NCBI GenBank assembly: GCA_017522205.1
Contig: JAFWZS010000072.1
Location: 1 to 64,000, forward strand
DNA: 64,000 nt
Direction: 5' to 3'
Source: Clostridia bacterium
GTDB lineage: Bacteria; Bacillota; Clostridia; Oscillospirales; Acutalibacteraceae
In this document: positions 8,065 through 16,389 of the stretch, in pieces
Numbering within the stretch: the stretch's first letter is position 1
How the letters are laid out: the number at the start of each line of letters is the position of its first letter
Position numbers and translations under genes: made by a program
The notes under the pieces: generated by a model
Seen by the model: only the letters and a program-made list of their open reading frames with translations
Told to the model about the DNA's origin: nothing
The model's database searches: none

Positions 8065-9456
8065 ATGAGATACGTTGATAACAAAGCTGAAGATGTAAAA
8101 ATTGCCTACATAGGCGGCGGCTCAAGAGGTTGGGCATGGGGTCTTATGAGTGACCTTGCTATGGCAGGTGATATGAGTGGTGAGATTTGTCTTTATGATA
8201 TTGACCACGAAGCCGCAAAAGCAAACGAAACCATAGGTAATATGTATAACAGTCTTCCCGAAACCCTTTCAAAGTGGAGCTACAAAGCCTCTAAAACAAT
8301 AGGAGAAGCGCTCACAGGTGCAGACTTTGTTGTTATCTCCATTCTTCCCGGCACCTTCGATGAAATGGAAAGCGATGTTCACTCTCCCGAGGAGTACGGT
8401 ATTTATCAGTCTGTGGGCGATACAACAGGCCCCGGCGGTGTGGTACGTGCTATGCGTACTCTGCCGATGTTTGAAGAGATTGCCGAAAACATAAAGAAGT
8501 ATTCACCCGATGCATGGGTTATAAACTACACCAATCCTATGACACTTTGCGTAAAGACACTTTACAGAGTTTTCCCTGAAATTAAAGCCTTCGGCTGCTG
8601 CCATGAGGTTTTCGGCACTCAGGATATTCTTGCTAAAATGGCGAGTGTACTTTTCGGTGAAGAGATAAAGAGAAAAGATATTAAGGTTAACCCAATCGGT
8701 GTCAACCACTTCACATGGCTTACAAAAGCAACCTACAGAAATATCGACCTTTTCCCTTATTACAGACAGTTCTGTGAAAAATATAAGGACGGCTGTACCG
8801 AGTATGTTGACCCAGAGTGGCTTAAGGGCTTTCACGGCAATGCTCACAAGGTAAAAATTGACCTTTTCCGCCGTTTCGGTTATATTGCCGCCGCTGGCGA
8901 CAGACATCTTGCAGAATTCTGCGAGGGTAAGTGGTATCTTGAATCTCCCGAAAGAGTTGAAAGTATGCTCTTTCACCTTACTCCCGTGTGGTCAAGAAAG
9001 GACGAGCTTAAGGAGCGCCTCCAGAAAAGCAAGCGACTTTTAAGTGGTGAAGAAGAACTCAAAATAAAGAAAACAGGCGAAGAAGGCGTTAAACAGATGA
9101 GGGCAATTTTAGGCCTCGGAGATTTTGTTACAAATGTCAACCTTCCCAACCGCGGTCAGATTCCCAATCTTCCCCTGGGTGCAGTTGTTGAAACAAATGC
9201 TTCCTTTACATCGGGTACAGTAACGCCCGTCGTGGCAGGTGAAATACCAAAGGAGATTTATCCTCTCATTTCCCGTATCTGCACACAACAGGAAGTGCTT
9301 TCCGATGCTATTGCAGAAAGAAATATCGATAAAATTTTTGAGGTTTTTGCAAATGATCCTCTTGTTACCTGCTCTCTTTGTGAAGCAAAGGAGCTTTTCA
9401 ATAAGATGGTAAACAACACAAAGGCTTATCTTACCGATTATAATCTCGGCGGATAA
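8065..9456 (+). CDS. GH4 family NAD+/Mn2+-dependent alpha-glycosidase
   Basis: A 463-aa GH4 enzyme. It starts with the NAD-binding loop IAYIGGGSRGW, then VVISILPG, INYTNPM and CCHEVFGTQ, where the Cys and the later His of GVNHFTW bind the metal. In the family, a CHEV-type motif goes with non-phosphorylated alpha-glycosides (alpha-glucosidase and alpha-galactosidase types) rather than 6-phospho sugars. GH4 oxidises C3, eliminates the aglycone and re-reduces the product. The SD is AAAAGGAG, 9 nt before the ATG. Cytosolic. The exact sugar is uncertain; alpha-galactosides and galacturonides are the main alternatives. Confidence 0.9.
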   Translation: MRYVDNKAEDVKIAYIGGGSRGWAWGLMSDLAMAGDMSGEICLYDIDHEAAKANETIGNMYNSLPETLSKWSYKASKTIGEALTGADFVVISILPGTFDEMESDVHSPEEYGIYQSVGDTTGPGGVVRAMRTLPMFEEIAENIKKYSPDAWVINYTNPMTLCVKTLYRVFPEIKAFGCCHEVFGTQDILAKMASVLFGEEIKRKDIKVNPIGVNHFTWLTKATYRNIDLFPYYRQFCEKYKDGCTEYVDPEWLKGFHGNAHKVKIDLFRRFGYIAAAGDRHLAEFCEGKWYLESPERVESMLFHLTPVWSRKDELKERLQKSKRLLSGEEELKIKKTGEEGVKQMRAILGLGDFVTNVNLPNRGQIPNLPLGAVVETNASFTSGTVTPVVAGEIPKEIYPLISRICTQQEVLSDAIAERNIDKIFEVFANDPLVTCSLCEAKELFNKMVNNTKAYLTDYNLGG

Positions 9457-9469
9457 GAGTGGAGAAAAC

Positions 9470-10150
9470 ATGAAAACATTACCTTTTATTTTTGCGGTTG
9501 TTACTGTATTGCTACCTGTTATAACACAGAAAACGGGACTTTCGGAAAAGTACGGTTTTAAAATGAAAATGCTTTGTGCATTTATGTATCTTATCACAGG
9601 TGTTGTCTCGGCAGTTGCCGTTTGCAGAGTAACGGCTTATTCGCTCTTAATACTCGGTGCTCTTGTTTTCGGTATGCTTGGTGATTTCTTTCTCGAATAT
9701 AAATCGAAAAGGTTTTTTCCCTTGGGTGCCGCATTTTTTGGAATCGGACACATCGTTTACAGTTGCACCTTTCTTTTTGTCGGTACCTACAAGGCTTTAT
9801 CTCACATTGAAATAATAGCCGGAATTACTCTTGTGCTTTCAGCGGTTACTCTGCTTTTTGCAAAAGTGAAGCTCAGACTGAAGGGTAAAAAGAAACTGAT
9901 TTTAGCTTATGCCCCTGTTCTGATTTTTGCATTTGCTTCAGCTCTTGTCAGCGGAGGGCTTGCAATGAATGAGGGCAATCTTTCCTTCGGTATGTGCCTT
10001 ATTTTCGGCGGTGTTCTTTTCTTTGCATCAGACATTATGATAGGCGTAGGCAAAGGCGGTATCAAGCGGCCAAAGCTTCTGCACAATGCGGTTTCATACA
10101 CATATTTTGCGGCACAGGCACTTTTTGCCCTGAGCATATATTTTCAGTAA
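9470..10150 (+). CDS. YhhN/TMEM86-family lysoplasmalogenase-like membrane protein
   Basis: A 226-aa protein with about eight hydrophobic helices. It shows the family core: GDFFLE (~residue 72) and, two helices on, GAAFFGIGHIVYS. Characterised members hydrolyse the vinyl-ether bond of lysoplasmalogens. The ATG at 9470 follows GTGGAG by 5 nt and is 13 bp after GH4, in the middle of the sugar operon. Plasmalogen-containing clostridia could use it for lipid turnover, but here it sits with two phosphoesterases and a glycerophosphodiesterase. The family match is good; the substrate is inferred. Confidence 0.75.
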   Translation: MKTLPFIFAVVTVLLPVITQKTGLSEKYGFKMKMLCAFMYLITGVVSAVAVCRVTAYSLLILGALVFGMLGDFFLEYKSKRFFPLGAAFFGIGHIVYSCTFLFVGTYKALSHIEIIAGITLVLSAVTLLFAKVKLRLKGKKKLILAYAPVLIFAFASALVSGGLAMNEGNLSFGMCLIFGGVLFFASDIMIGVGKGGIKRPKLLHNAVSYTYFAAQALFALSIYFQ

Positions 10151-10162
10151 CGAGGTGAACGT

Positions 10163-11383
10163 ATGAAAAAAGAATTTATACCCGTGTTCCGTTTCGTAAT
10201 CTGCAGTGATGCACACATTGAGGGAATTGGTACACCGGGTTATAACAGACTGAAGGAAGTAATAGATTATTCTCTTGGTTTTGCGGCTGAAGCTGAAGGT
10301 CATAAAGGGATTGATGCCCTCTTTGTTGCAGGTGACATTACAAACCGAGGCGCAAAGGCGGAATTTGATGCTTTCGGGGAGATATATAATTACGGCACAA
10401 AAAAGGGACTTAAAATTCTTTGCACCGTTGCCAAGGGTCACGATTCAATTACTATGGGAAAGAAATCCCTCGGATATTTCAAAAGCATCACAAACCAGGA
10501 AACTGATTTTCACAGGGAAATCGGCGGATATCATTTTATAGGGCTTTCAACCTGCAACACAGATAAAAAGTACTATTCTTTTTCGCAGAAGCTGTGGCTT
10601 AAAAAACAGCTTAAGTGGGCTGCAGAGCAATCAGCAGATAAGCCTGTGTTTGTTTTTCATCACGAGCATGTGAAAAACACCGTTTACGGAAGCAGTGATT
10701 TTGACGGATGGGGTAACAGATTTTTCGGCGGTGTGTTTGAAAAATATCCCAATGTGGTTGATTTTTCGGGTCACTCACACTATCCGGTAAATGACCCACG
10801 CTCGGTATGGCAAAGGGAGTTTACTGCCTTCGGCACAGGCTCACTTAAATATGTTGAGCTTACTGTGGATGATGACAGAAAGGTGCATCCCGACTTCTAT
10901 GACAGCTGCGCTAACTTTCTTATAGTTGAGCTTGATAAAAACAGCAATATGCGCGTTTTCGGCATAGATGCTATGGAAGAGGAAATACTGTGTGAGTATT
11001 ATCTGAAAAATCCTGCCGATAAAAGCAACCGTGAGTATACCCCTGAAAAGCAGCGCTCCCGTGCAGCTGCACCCTGTTTTGCACAGAATGCCGAGCCTGA
11101 TGTGGACAAAAGCAACGGTGACATTTATGTTGCCACATACCCTGAAGCTGAATGTGCGGACAAAACTCCGGTGTTTATTTACAGAGTATATGTTGAAAAC
11201 GAAAAGGGTGAAACCGTAAAAAGCGAAAAGACAATTCCGTCAGACTATTATCTTTCCGGAAAAAATGAAGAAATCCGAACCTGTATCGGTATGCTTGATA
11301 AAGGCAGATACAAGCTTAAAATCCTTGCGGAAAACGTTTACGGCATGAAGTCAGAATATATAGAGAAAACAATAGAAATATAA
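10163..11383 (+). CDS. Cytosolic calcineurin-like metallophosphoesterase with altered motif III
   Basis: A 406-aa protein with no signal peptide. Metal-binding motifs are CSDAH (~15-18), AGDITNRG, VFHHEH and SGHSH. In place of the usual GNHD/E it reads AKGHDS, so the metal-bridging Asn is replaced by Gly while His-Asp stay. The last ~110 residues are a separate beta-rich, FN3-like part (IYRVYVENEKGETV, KLKILAENVYG). The SD is GAGGTGA, 13 bp after yhhN. It is likely a phosphodiesterase or phosphatase on a sugar-phosphate product of the operon; specificity is unknown. Confidence 0.85.
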   Translation: MKKEFIPVFRFVICSDAHIEGIGTPGYNRLKEVIDYSLGFAAEAEGHKGIDALFVAGDITNRGAKAEFDAFGEIYNYGTKKGLKILCTVAKGHDSITMGKKSLGYFKSITNQETDFHREIGGYHFIGLSTCNTDKKYYSFSQKLWLKKQLKWAAEQSADKPVFVFHHEHVKNTVYGSSDFDGWGNRFFGGVFEKYPNVVDFSGHSHYPVNDPRSVWQREFTAFGTGSLKYVELTVDDDRKVHPDFYDSCANFLIVELDKNSNMRVFGIDAMEEEILCEYYLKNPADKSNREYTPEKQRSRAAAPCFAQNAEPDVDKSNGDIYVATYPEAECADKTPVFIYRVYVENEKGETVKSEKTIPSDYYLSGKNEEIRTCIGMLDKGRYKLKILAENVYGMKSEYIEKTIEI

Positions 11384-11397
11384 AGGAGAAAAATCAA

Positions 11398-12858
11398 ATG
11401 GGAAAACTTAAAGACAAACTTCAGAAATTTATGGAAAATCCCGATGTAGCCTTAAAAGAGCAGATGGGTTATGTATCTGGTGTGTTCGGCAACTGTATGG
11501 GTCAGGACTCCGTAAGTACATACACCGACCAGTTTATGTATGACTATATGGGCCTTAAATCGAGTCATATGGTAGCTATGAAATCAACTACTACAGCTGC
11601 AAACATTCTCATTGCACCCATCGTCGGTGCATTGCTCGACAATAACCGTTCGGGCAAGGGTAATGCGAGAAGCTTTATGATGGCATCTGCCATTCCTTTT
11701 ACTCTTGCTTCAGTACTTCTTTTCGTGGTGCCCTCAGGCTCACTTATGTTCAATGTAATATGGAGCTTCGTACTTTATCTTACCTTCAATATCGCTGATA
11801 CCTTTTACGATGTGGCATTATCAACTCTTTCTGTCCGTATGACACCCAATGCCAAATCTAGAAAGAATTTTTATACCGTGGCTCAGGTTGCTTCAACTCT
11901 CGGTTCTATGTTTCCGGGATGGCTTGTACCTATTATCATTGAGGCTATGGACAGCGACTATAATTCTGAAAAATGGGCATTCTTCACCGTTGCGCTACTT
12001 TTCGGTATTCTCGGTCTTTTTTCAATGCTTGTGCCTTGTATGACGCTTAAGGAAAGAAATATCGTTCTTCCTCCAAGGGACGAGAAAAAGGTTAAAATTG
12101 ACTATAAGCTCATTCTTCTCAACAGACCGCTTCTTCTGCTGTGCCTTGCTAACTGCGTTGAATCCATAAGAAGAGTATGCTACAATTCACTTCCGTTCTT
12201 CTACAAGCAGACACTCGGCAGATACGGCATGAAGACTTATGTTGAAATGGGTAGTACGGCTCTTTCTTATACAGGTCTTTTCTCCGTGCCCTTCATCGGC
12301 AAGAAGCTTTCATCAAGAGACATTGTTGTGGCAGGCTACATGCACACTGCTATCTGTTATATACTTCTGGCTATTTTAGGCTATAAAAATCTCTGGATTG
12401 TAGGTATCCTTATTGCTCTCGGCGGTCTTCCCAATGCAGGTATGAGTGCCGCAAAAAGAGTTTTACTTGCCGACTCAACGGACTATATGGAATGGAAAAG
12501 CTATCAGAAATACGGCGTGGCACAGCGTAACGAGGGTATGGTTTTTGCCTTCAGTACTATGGTGTCAAGAATTGCTGACCTCTGGAAGGAGCTTCTTGTA
12601 AACGGCGGTCTGGCTCTTATCGGCTATCAGAGCGCGCAGAATATTGGCGGTCAGATGGTTGAAGCAGTACAGACACCCGAAACCTTACACGGTATTTTCC
12701 TTCTTGTCGCAATCCCCGGTATTATAGGCAATCTTATTCCCGGTATCATTATGATGTTTGACAACTTTACAGGTAAGCGTAAGGAAAAAATTATGGCAGA
12801 GCTTGAAGCAATCAGAGCAGAGGCAAAGGCAAAGCTTAAAGCAGCAGAGGAAGCATGA
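11398..12858 (+). CDS. GPH-family (MelB-like) sugar:cation symporter
   Basis: A 486-aa major-facilitator protein with about 12 membrane helices, of the glycoside-pentoside-hexuronide type. A MelB-like region follows helix 2 (LIAPIVGALLDNNRSGKGNARSF). There is a long basic, coiled C-terminal tail (KRKEKIMAELEAIRAEAKAKLKAAEEA in register). It imports the glycoside degraded by the neighbouring intracellular GH4, GH106-like, GH130 and GH63 enzymes. The SD is AAAGGAG, 14 bp after the phosphoesterase. It overlaps the next gene by 4 bp. Confidence 0.9.
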   Translation: MGKLKDKLQKFMENPDVALKEQMGYVSGVFGNCMGQDSVSTYTDQFMYDYMGLKSSHMVAMKSTTTAANILIAPIVGALLDNNRSGKGNARSFMMASAIPFTLASVLLFVVPSGSLMFNVIWSFVLYLTFNIADTFYDVALSTLSVRMTPNAKSRKNFYTVAQVASTLGSMFPGWLVPIIIEAMDSDYNSEKWAFFTVALLFGILGLFSMLVPCMTLKERNIVLPPRDEKKVKIDYKLILLNRPLLLLCLANCVESIRRVCYNSLPFFYKQTLGRYGMKTYVEMGSTALSYTGLFSVPFIGKKLSSRDIVVAGYMHTAICYILLAILGYKNLWIVGILIALGGLPNAGMSAAKRVLLADSTDYMEWKSYQKYGVAQRNEGMVFAFSTMVSRIADLWKELLVNGGLALIGYQSAQNIGGQMVEAVQTPETLHGIFLLVAIPGIIGNLIPGIIMMFDNFTGKRKEKIMAELEAIRAEAKAKLKAAEEA

Positions 12859-13889
12859 TGAAAAAGACAAAAGAAAACAGAAATAAAAAGTCTTATGTAA
12901 TTTTAAAAATTGTCAGGATAGTTCTGATTTGTCTGATAACGATTGCTCTTCTGGTCTTCGGCCTTTACAAGCTTGTGACTTATCAGTGGCAGGATGAACC
13001 GAAAGAATATCCTGCAACCAATCAATACATTACAAACCTCGGTGAAACTATGGTTTCAGCCCACCGTGCAGGTAAAAGCCTTTTCCCTCAGGGCACGATG
13101 ATGGCTTTTGAAGGTTGCGTTAATTCCGATGAGTTCGAAACTGATATTTTTGAATTTGATATACATATAACGGCAGACGAAAAGCTCATTATTCTTCACG
13201 ATGACACACTCGACGAAGTAACTGATGCGGTAGAATACTTTGGAAAAACTGAAAATTATCCTGAAAACTACACCTACGAAGAAATACACAATCTCAATTT
13301 CGGTGAATTTTTTAAGGATAAAGACGGTGAAACTCCCTACAAAGGACTACGTGGCGAGGATATACCCGATAATCTGAGGGTATTAACCGTAACAGATGCT
13401 CTTAACTTTCTTGAAAAAAGCGGTGGGTATTATTACAGTATAGAAATCAAAAACAGCGGTGAATTGGGCTTCGAGGCAGCAGATATTCTTTATGATATTT
13501 TATCGGATATGAAGCTGGTTGACAGAGTGATTATTGCCTCTTTTGACAAGGAAATTCTTTTATATATTGATGAGAACTATCCTGACCTGACCCGTATTGC
13601 CTATAATGTGGAAGCTGCAGAACTGTTCTTTGATGCTCTTCTTGACATTGACAGACCTGAGGGCTATTATAAATTTGATGTTTTGCAGGTGCCGCCCAAC
13701 AGATATATTGTAAATATGGGCACATCAAAGCTTGTAAATTTTGCTCATAAAAATAATATCGCAGTTCACTACTGGACAATCAATGATGCAGAAAAAATGA
13801 AGTTTTTGCAAAGCATCGGGGCCGACGGTATTGTTACCGATAATCCCGATATTGCCTATGAAGTGCTGTATTCTCAGAATGAGAAATAA
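12855..13889 (+). CDS. Glycerophosphodiester phosphodiesterase (GDPD), membrane-anchored
   Basis: A 344-aa protein with one N-terminal membrane helix (~residues 16-37) followed by a GDPD TIM barrel. Catalytic features are visible: AHRAG with the first His-Arg, ETDIFEFDIH with the metal-binding acids, then LHDDTLDE. The C-terminal end has YWTIND and GADGIVTDNPD, typical of the family. It would release glycerol-3-phosphate from glycerophosphodiesters on the outer membrane face. The start overlaps the transporter stop (ATGATG). An exported lipid or teichoic-acid-like substrate would fit the co-transcribed phosphoesterases. Confidence 0.88.
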   Translation: MMKKTKENRNKKSYVILKIVRIVLICLITIALLVFGLYKLVTYQWQDEPKEYPATNQYITNLGETMVSAHRAGKSLFPQGTMMAFEGCVNSDEFETDIFEFDIHITADEKLIILHDDTLDEVTDAVEYFGKTENYPENYTYEEIHNLNFGEFFKDKDGETPYKGLRGEDIPDNLRVLTVTDALNFLEKSGGYYYSIEIKNSGELGFEAADILYDILSDMKLVDRVIIASFDKEILLYIDENYPDLTRIAYNVEAAELFFDALLDIDRPEGYYKFDVLQVPPNRYIVNMGTSKLVNFAHKNNIAVHYWTINDAEKMKFLQSIGADGIVTDNPDIAYEVLYSQNEK

Positions 13890-13922
13890 AACATATAAAA
13901 ACAAATGTGAGGTGGGATATTA

Positions 13923-15602
13923 ATGACACCCAAAAAATGGGGTCAGGGCCAGCTGTTTGCTTTTTCTGCCCTTGACGGCGAATCGTTTTTTACCGACGAT
14001 TTTACGGGAACCTTATGCGGTGATAAAATCGGCGTTATATTCAATACACTTTGCCGAAGAACACTTTATTTCGGAGATATGAATAAGTTTATTGCTCCCG
14101 AGTTTAAATGTGTGACATCTGATATGGTTATACTCGAAACCCTTATTGGCTCTTTTAGCATGATATTTGCTGAAATACATCTTGTTATCGGTGAATACGA
14201 TGATATATCAGGTGTATTCGTAAGCCTTGGCGGTGAATGTAAAACTGTCAGAAAAGGTGATATAGAGATACAAGATAGTAATGACGGTGAATATACGGCT
14301 TTACTTAAAAGAGACGGCAGATTTGCTTTCGCATACGGTAAAAGTGAAAATGAAGTTATCGACCTTTGCGAAAAAGGTATAACAATCGACCTCGAAGAAC
14401 TTAAAGAGATAAAGAAAAAGCCTTTTGAAAAAGAACTTCAGAATAATGACAGATATGCTCAATTATACGCTAAATGTATAAGCGTAATGAGAAGTCAGCT
14501 TTATTCTCCCGAGGGTAACATAAAAAGAATATGGTCAACACCTGACCGTCTACCTCACAGAAATATGTGGCTGTGGGATTCGGTTTTTCATGCCATCGGT
14601 CACAGACACCTTGATGCGAAACTGGCACAGAATTTAATCCTTGCTCTATTTGATGTACAGCGTGAAGACGGGTTTATACCGCATATGGCAAGACCTGACT
14701 ATATTTCAGCTATAACACAGCCTCCTGTTATAGCTTGGGGATCCTGGCTCGTTTATGAAAAAAGCGGCGATAAAGAGTTTCTGAAAACTGTTTTCGAAAA
14801 CAATAAAAGATTTTTGCTCTGGTGTCAGAAAAATAGAAAAAAGACGGAAAAGGAGCTTTATTCCTGGCACACTAACCCTGAACTAAACAACAGATGTGAT
14901 GAATCAGGTATGGATAACTCACCGAGATTTGACACGGAAAGCGACCTTTATGCTATTGACTTTTCCTGCTATATGGCAAGCGAGGCAAGGTTTATGAAAA
15001 AAATTGCCGACGAGCTTGGCGATGAGGAAAGTGCAAACTTCTTCGGTGATTGGTACGAAGAAATAAAAACCGAAATAAACAGCTCTCTCTGGTGCGAGGA
15101 AGACGGCTTTTACTATGATTACGATATACAGAACGGATGTTACAATAAGGTGCAGTCAGTTTCATCATTTCTGCCTTTATTTGCAGGCATAAGCAGTGAA
15201 GAACAATGCAAAAAACTCATTACTCACCTTGAAAATCCCGATGAATTCGGCATAGAATTTCCTATACCGACTATATCAAAAAAAGATAAAACCTTTGGTT
15301 CTGATTTATGGCGCGGACCCGTATGGATTAACTATAACTATATGATTTCAATGGGTCTTGCTGATTATGGATACGGTAAACTGTCCCGAAAGATTAAAGA
15401 CAAAACCCTTGAAATTATAAATGAATGGTACAACCGCACAGGTACTGTCTATGAGTTTTATGACAGTGAAAACAGAACACCTCCTTTTTGTTTCAACAGA
15501 AAAGGAAAGGTACACGAACCTTACGATTTCAGTGTAAAATATCAGACTATCAGAGATTACGGCTGGAGTGTAACACTTGCATTTGATTTAATGAATGAAT
15601 AG
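13923..15602 (+). CDS. GH63-like (alpha/alpha)6-barrel glycosidase
   Basis: A 559-aa cytosolic enzyme. The ~170 N-terminal residues form a beta domain. The catalytic alpha/alpha barrel begins at PHRNMWLWDSVFHAIG. The likely general acid is the Asp in ESGMDNSP (~331), as in GH63/GH37 enzymes, and the base region is near KVHEPYDFSVKYQ and RDYGWS at the C-terminus. The glucosidase/mannosylglycerate-hydrolase group of GH63 is the closest recognisable family; trehalase-like GH37 is the alternative. The SD is GAGGTGG. It is the last gene of the rightward operon and lies 33 bp after GDPD. Confidence 0.82.
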   Translation: MTPKKWGQGQLFAFSALDGESFFTDDFTGTLCGDKIGVIFNTLCRRTLYFGDMNKFIAPEFKCVTSDMVILETLIGSFSMIFAEIHLVIGEYDDISGVFVSLGGECKTVRKGDIEIQDSNDGEYTALLKRDGRFAFAYGKSENEVIDLCEKGITIDLEELKEIKKKPFEKELQNNDRYAQLYAKCISVMRSQLYSPEGNIKRIWSTPDRLPHRNMWLWDSVFHAIGHRHLDAKLAQNLILALFDVQREDGFIPHMARPDYISAITQPPVIAWGSWLVYEKSGDKEFLKTVFENNKRFLLWCQKNRKKTEKELYSWHTNPELNNRCDESGMDNSPRFDTESDLYAIDFSCYMASEARFMKKIADELGDEESANFFGDWYEEIKTEINSSLWCEEDGFYYDYDIQNGCYNKVQSVSSFLPLFAGISSEEQCKKLITHLENPDEFGIEFPIPTISKKDKTFGSDLWRGPVWINYNYMISMGLADYGYGKLSRKIKDKTLEIINEWYNRTGTVYEFYDSENRTPPFCFNRKGKVHEPYDFSVKYQTIRDYGWSVTLAFDLMNE

Positions 15603-15629
15603 TTAAAGATTAAGCACGACTTTTTGTAT

Positions 15630-15671
15630 GATATGCACCCCAAAAGTTAGACCCTTTTGGAGGTGCATATC
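15630..15671. repeat. Palindrome resembling abutted IS3-family terminal repeats
   Basis: The arms are GATATGCACC (15630-15639) and GGTGCATATC (15662-15671), continued inward by CCAAAAG and CTTTTGG with a single bulged A; the loop is TTAGACC. TGCACCCCAAAAGTTAGAC resembles the outer end of many IS3-family elements, so both ends appear joined with nothing between. It could also act as a weak transcription terminator between the GH63 and DUF6809 genes, which converge here. Confidence 0.65.
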
Positions 15672-15695
15672 ACTTTTGTCGAATGTGCGAGATAA

Positions 15696-15962
15696 TTATT
15701 TTACAAACGTATCATACGCAAATCTCTCGCCGAACCTAAAACCCGAAATAAAGCTGTCAGAATTACTTGTTGTTGAAAATTCAATATAAGCACTGACATA
15801 GTTTTGAAACAGCTCCTTATCTTCACCGTACAATCTTTCGGTAAGCTGTTCTTCTTTCTCTGAGAGGTTGCTCAGCTTCTTTTTGAGTTTAGGAGTTAAT
15901 TCCGAATTCACCTCCTGCGGCTCAAGGTTTCCGTAGAATAATTCTTCAATTATATTTGACAT
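15696..15962 (-). CDS. DUF6809 family small protein
   Basis: An 88-aa acidic, soluble protein of unknown function. The start MSNIIEELFYGN and the end SFISGFRFGERFAYDTFV match the DUF6809 family, common in gut clostridia and often near mobile DNA. The middle is a charged helical stretch (LTPKLKKKLSNLSEKEEQL). The SD GGAGG lies 8 nt before the ATG. It stands alone between a palindrome and the structured block, and no function is assigned. Confidence 0.75.
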   Translation of the reverse strand: MSNIIEELFYGNLEPQEVNSELTPKLKKKLSNLSEKEEQLTERLYGEDKELFQNYVSAYIEFSTTSNSDSFISGFRFGERFAYDTFVK

Positions 15963-16050
15963 TATGTATTCCTCCGTGGTACACTGTTTTTAACTCAAAT
16001 ATGACTTGGGCTGCTGAATATATAATGTCTGTGCCGGTTTTTACTTGTAT

Positions 16051-16080
16051 TTAGTAAATCCCTTATGAGCACCCGCACCA
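16051..16080 (+). other. Degenerate tRNA-Leu 3'-end remnant
   Basis: The segment ends CACCCGCACCA, preceded by AAATCCCTT. This resembles the T-arm and acceptor 3' strand of clostridial tRNA-Leu (TTCAAGTCCCTT then CACCCGCACCA) with about four extra bases. No matching acceptor 5' strand or anticodon arm is present, so it is not a functional tRNA. Confidence 0.45.
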
Positions 16081-16081
16081 G

Positions 16082-16111
16082 ACCAGATCGAAAGATCTGG
16101 TTTTTCTTTTT
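16082..16111 (+). terminator. Rho-independent terminator after the first tRNA-like remnant
   Basis: ACCAGATC, GAAA tetraloop and GATCTGGT (16082-16101), followed by a T-rich run. No gene upstream on this strand needs it, so it is probably inherited with the tRNA remnant or ends a short untranslated RNA. Confidence 0.7.
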
Positions 16112-16123
16112 TGTAAACACGGT

Positions 16124-16238
16124 CCTCAAACGGTTTGAGGGGCATTGAACACGACCGCTGCCTGCGGCAGATGAAGGGAGTGTGAAATGGCGCAGCGGTC
16201 AAAGTTTCTGTGCCGCTCCAAGGCACAAAGAAACTTTG
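16124..16238. repeat. GC-rich block of consecutive inverted repeats
   Basis: Three neighbouring helices. CCTCAAAC/GTTTGAGG has a 1-nt centre (16124-16140). GACCGCTGC pairs with GCAGCGGTC (16153-16161, 16192-16200). CAAAGTTTCT plus GTGCC pairs with GGCAC plus AGAAACTTTG (16200-16238, loop GCTCCAA). The block is more GC-rich than its surroundings and has no credible ORF. It may be a small structured RNA or a mobile repeat. Confidence 0.6.
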
Positions 16239-16261
16239 GGAACCGCAAGAGGCGTGGGGCA

Positions 16262-16294
16262 GCTCGTACGGTTGGGGTCCCGTCTCTCGCACCA
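16262..16294 (+). other. Second degenerate tRNA-Leu 3'-end remnant
   Basis: ACGG, TTGGGGT, CCCGT, CTCTCGC, ACCA reads as a decayed T-arm plus acceptor strand and CCA end of a tRNA-Leu beginning GCGAGAG. A poor acceptor partner (GCAAGAG) lies at 16245-16251, too close for a whole tRNA. The D, anticodon and variable arms are missing. Confidence 0.5.
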
Positions 16295-16297
16295 AAG

Positions 16298-16331
16298 CTC
16301 AGTAACCAAAAGGTTGCTGAGTTGTTTTTTT
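16298..16331 (+). terminator. Rho-independent terminator after the second tRNA-like remnant
   Basis: CTCAGTAACC, loop AAAA, GGTTGCTGAG (16298-16321), followed by TTGTTTTTTT. It is a strong rightward terminator only 3 nt after the tRNA-like ACCA, as is usual behind tRNA genes. Confidence 0.8.
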
Positions 16332-16374
16332 AACAAAATCTCCGGATAGCTGTGCACTACCCGGAGATTTTGTT
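16332..16374 (-). terminator. Terminator of the hexuronate operon
   Basis: AACAAAATCTCCGG (16332-16345) pairs perfectly with CCGGAGATTTTGTT (16361-16374) around a 15-nt loop. It lies 16 bp downstream of the amidohydrolase stop and is AT-rich on both sides, so it may work in both directions. Confidence 0.8.
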
Positions 16375-16389
16375 ATATCACTATTAATT

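Noticed and set aside
16051..16294. Intact tRNA-Leu genes
   Set aside because: Only T-arm/acceptor 3' pieces are present; no anticodon arm can be folded for either.
16041..16295. 84-codon ORF on the - strand across the structured block
   Set aside because: No SD, odd composition, and it is dictated by inverted repeats and tRNA-like sequence.
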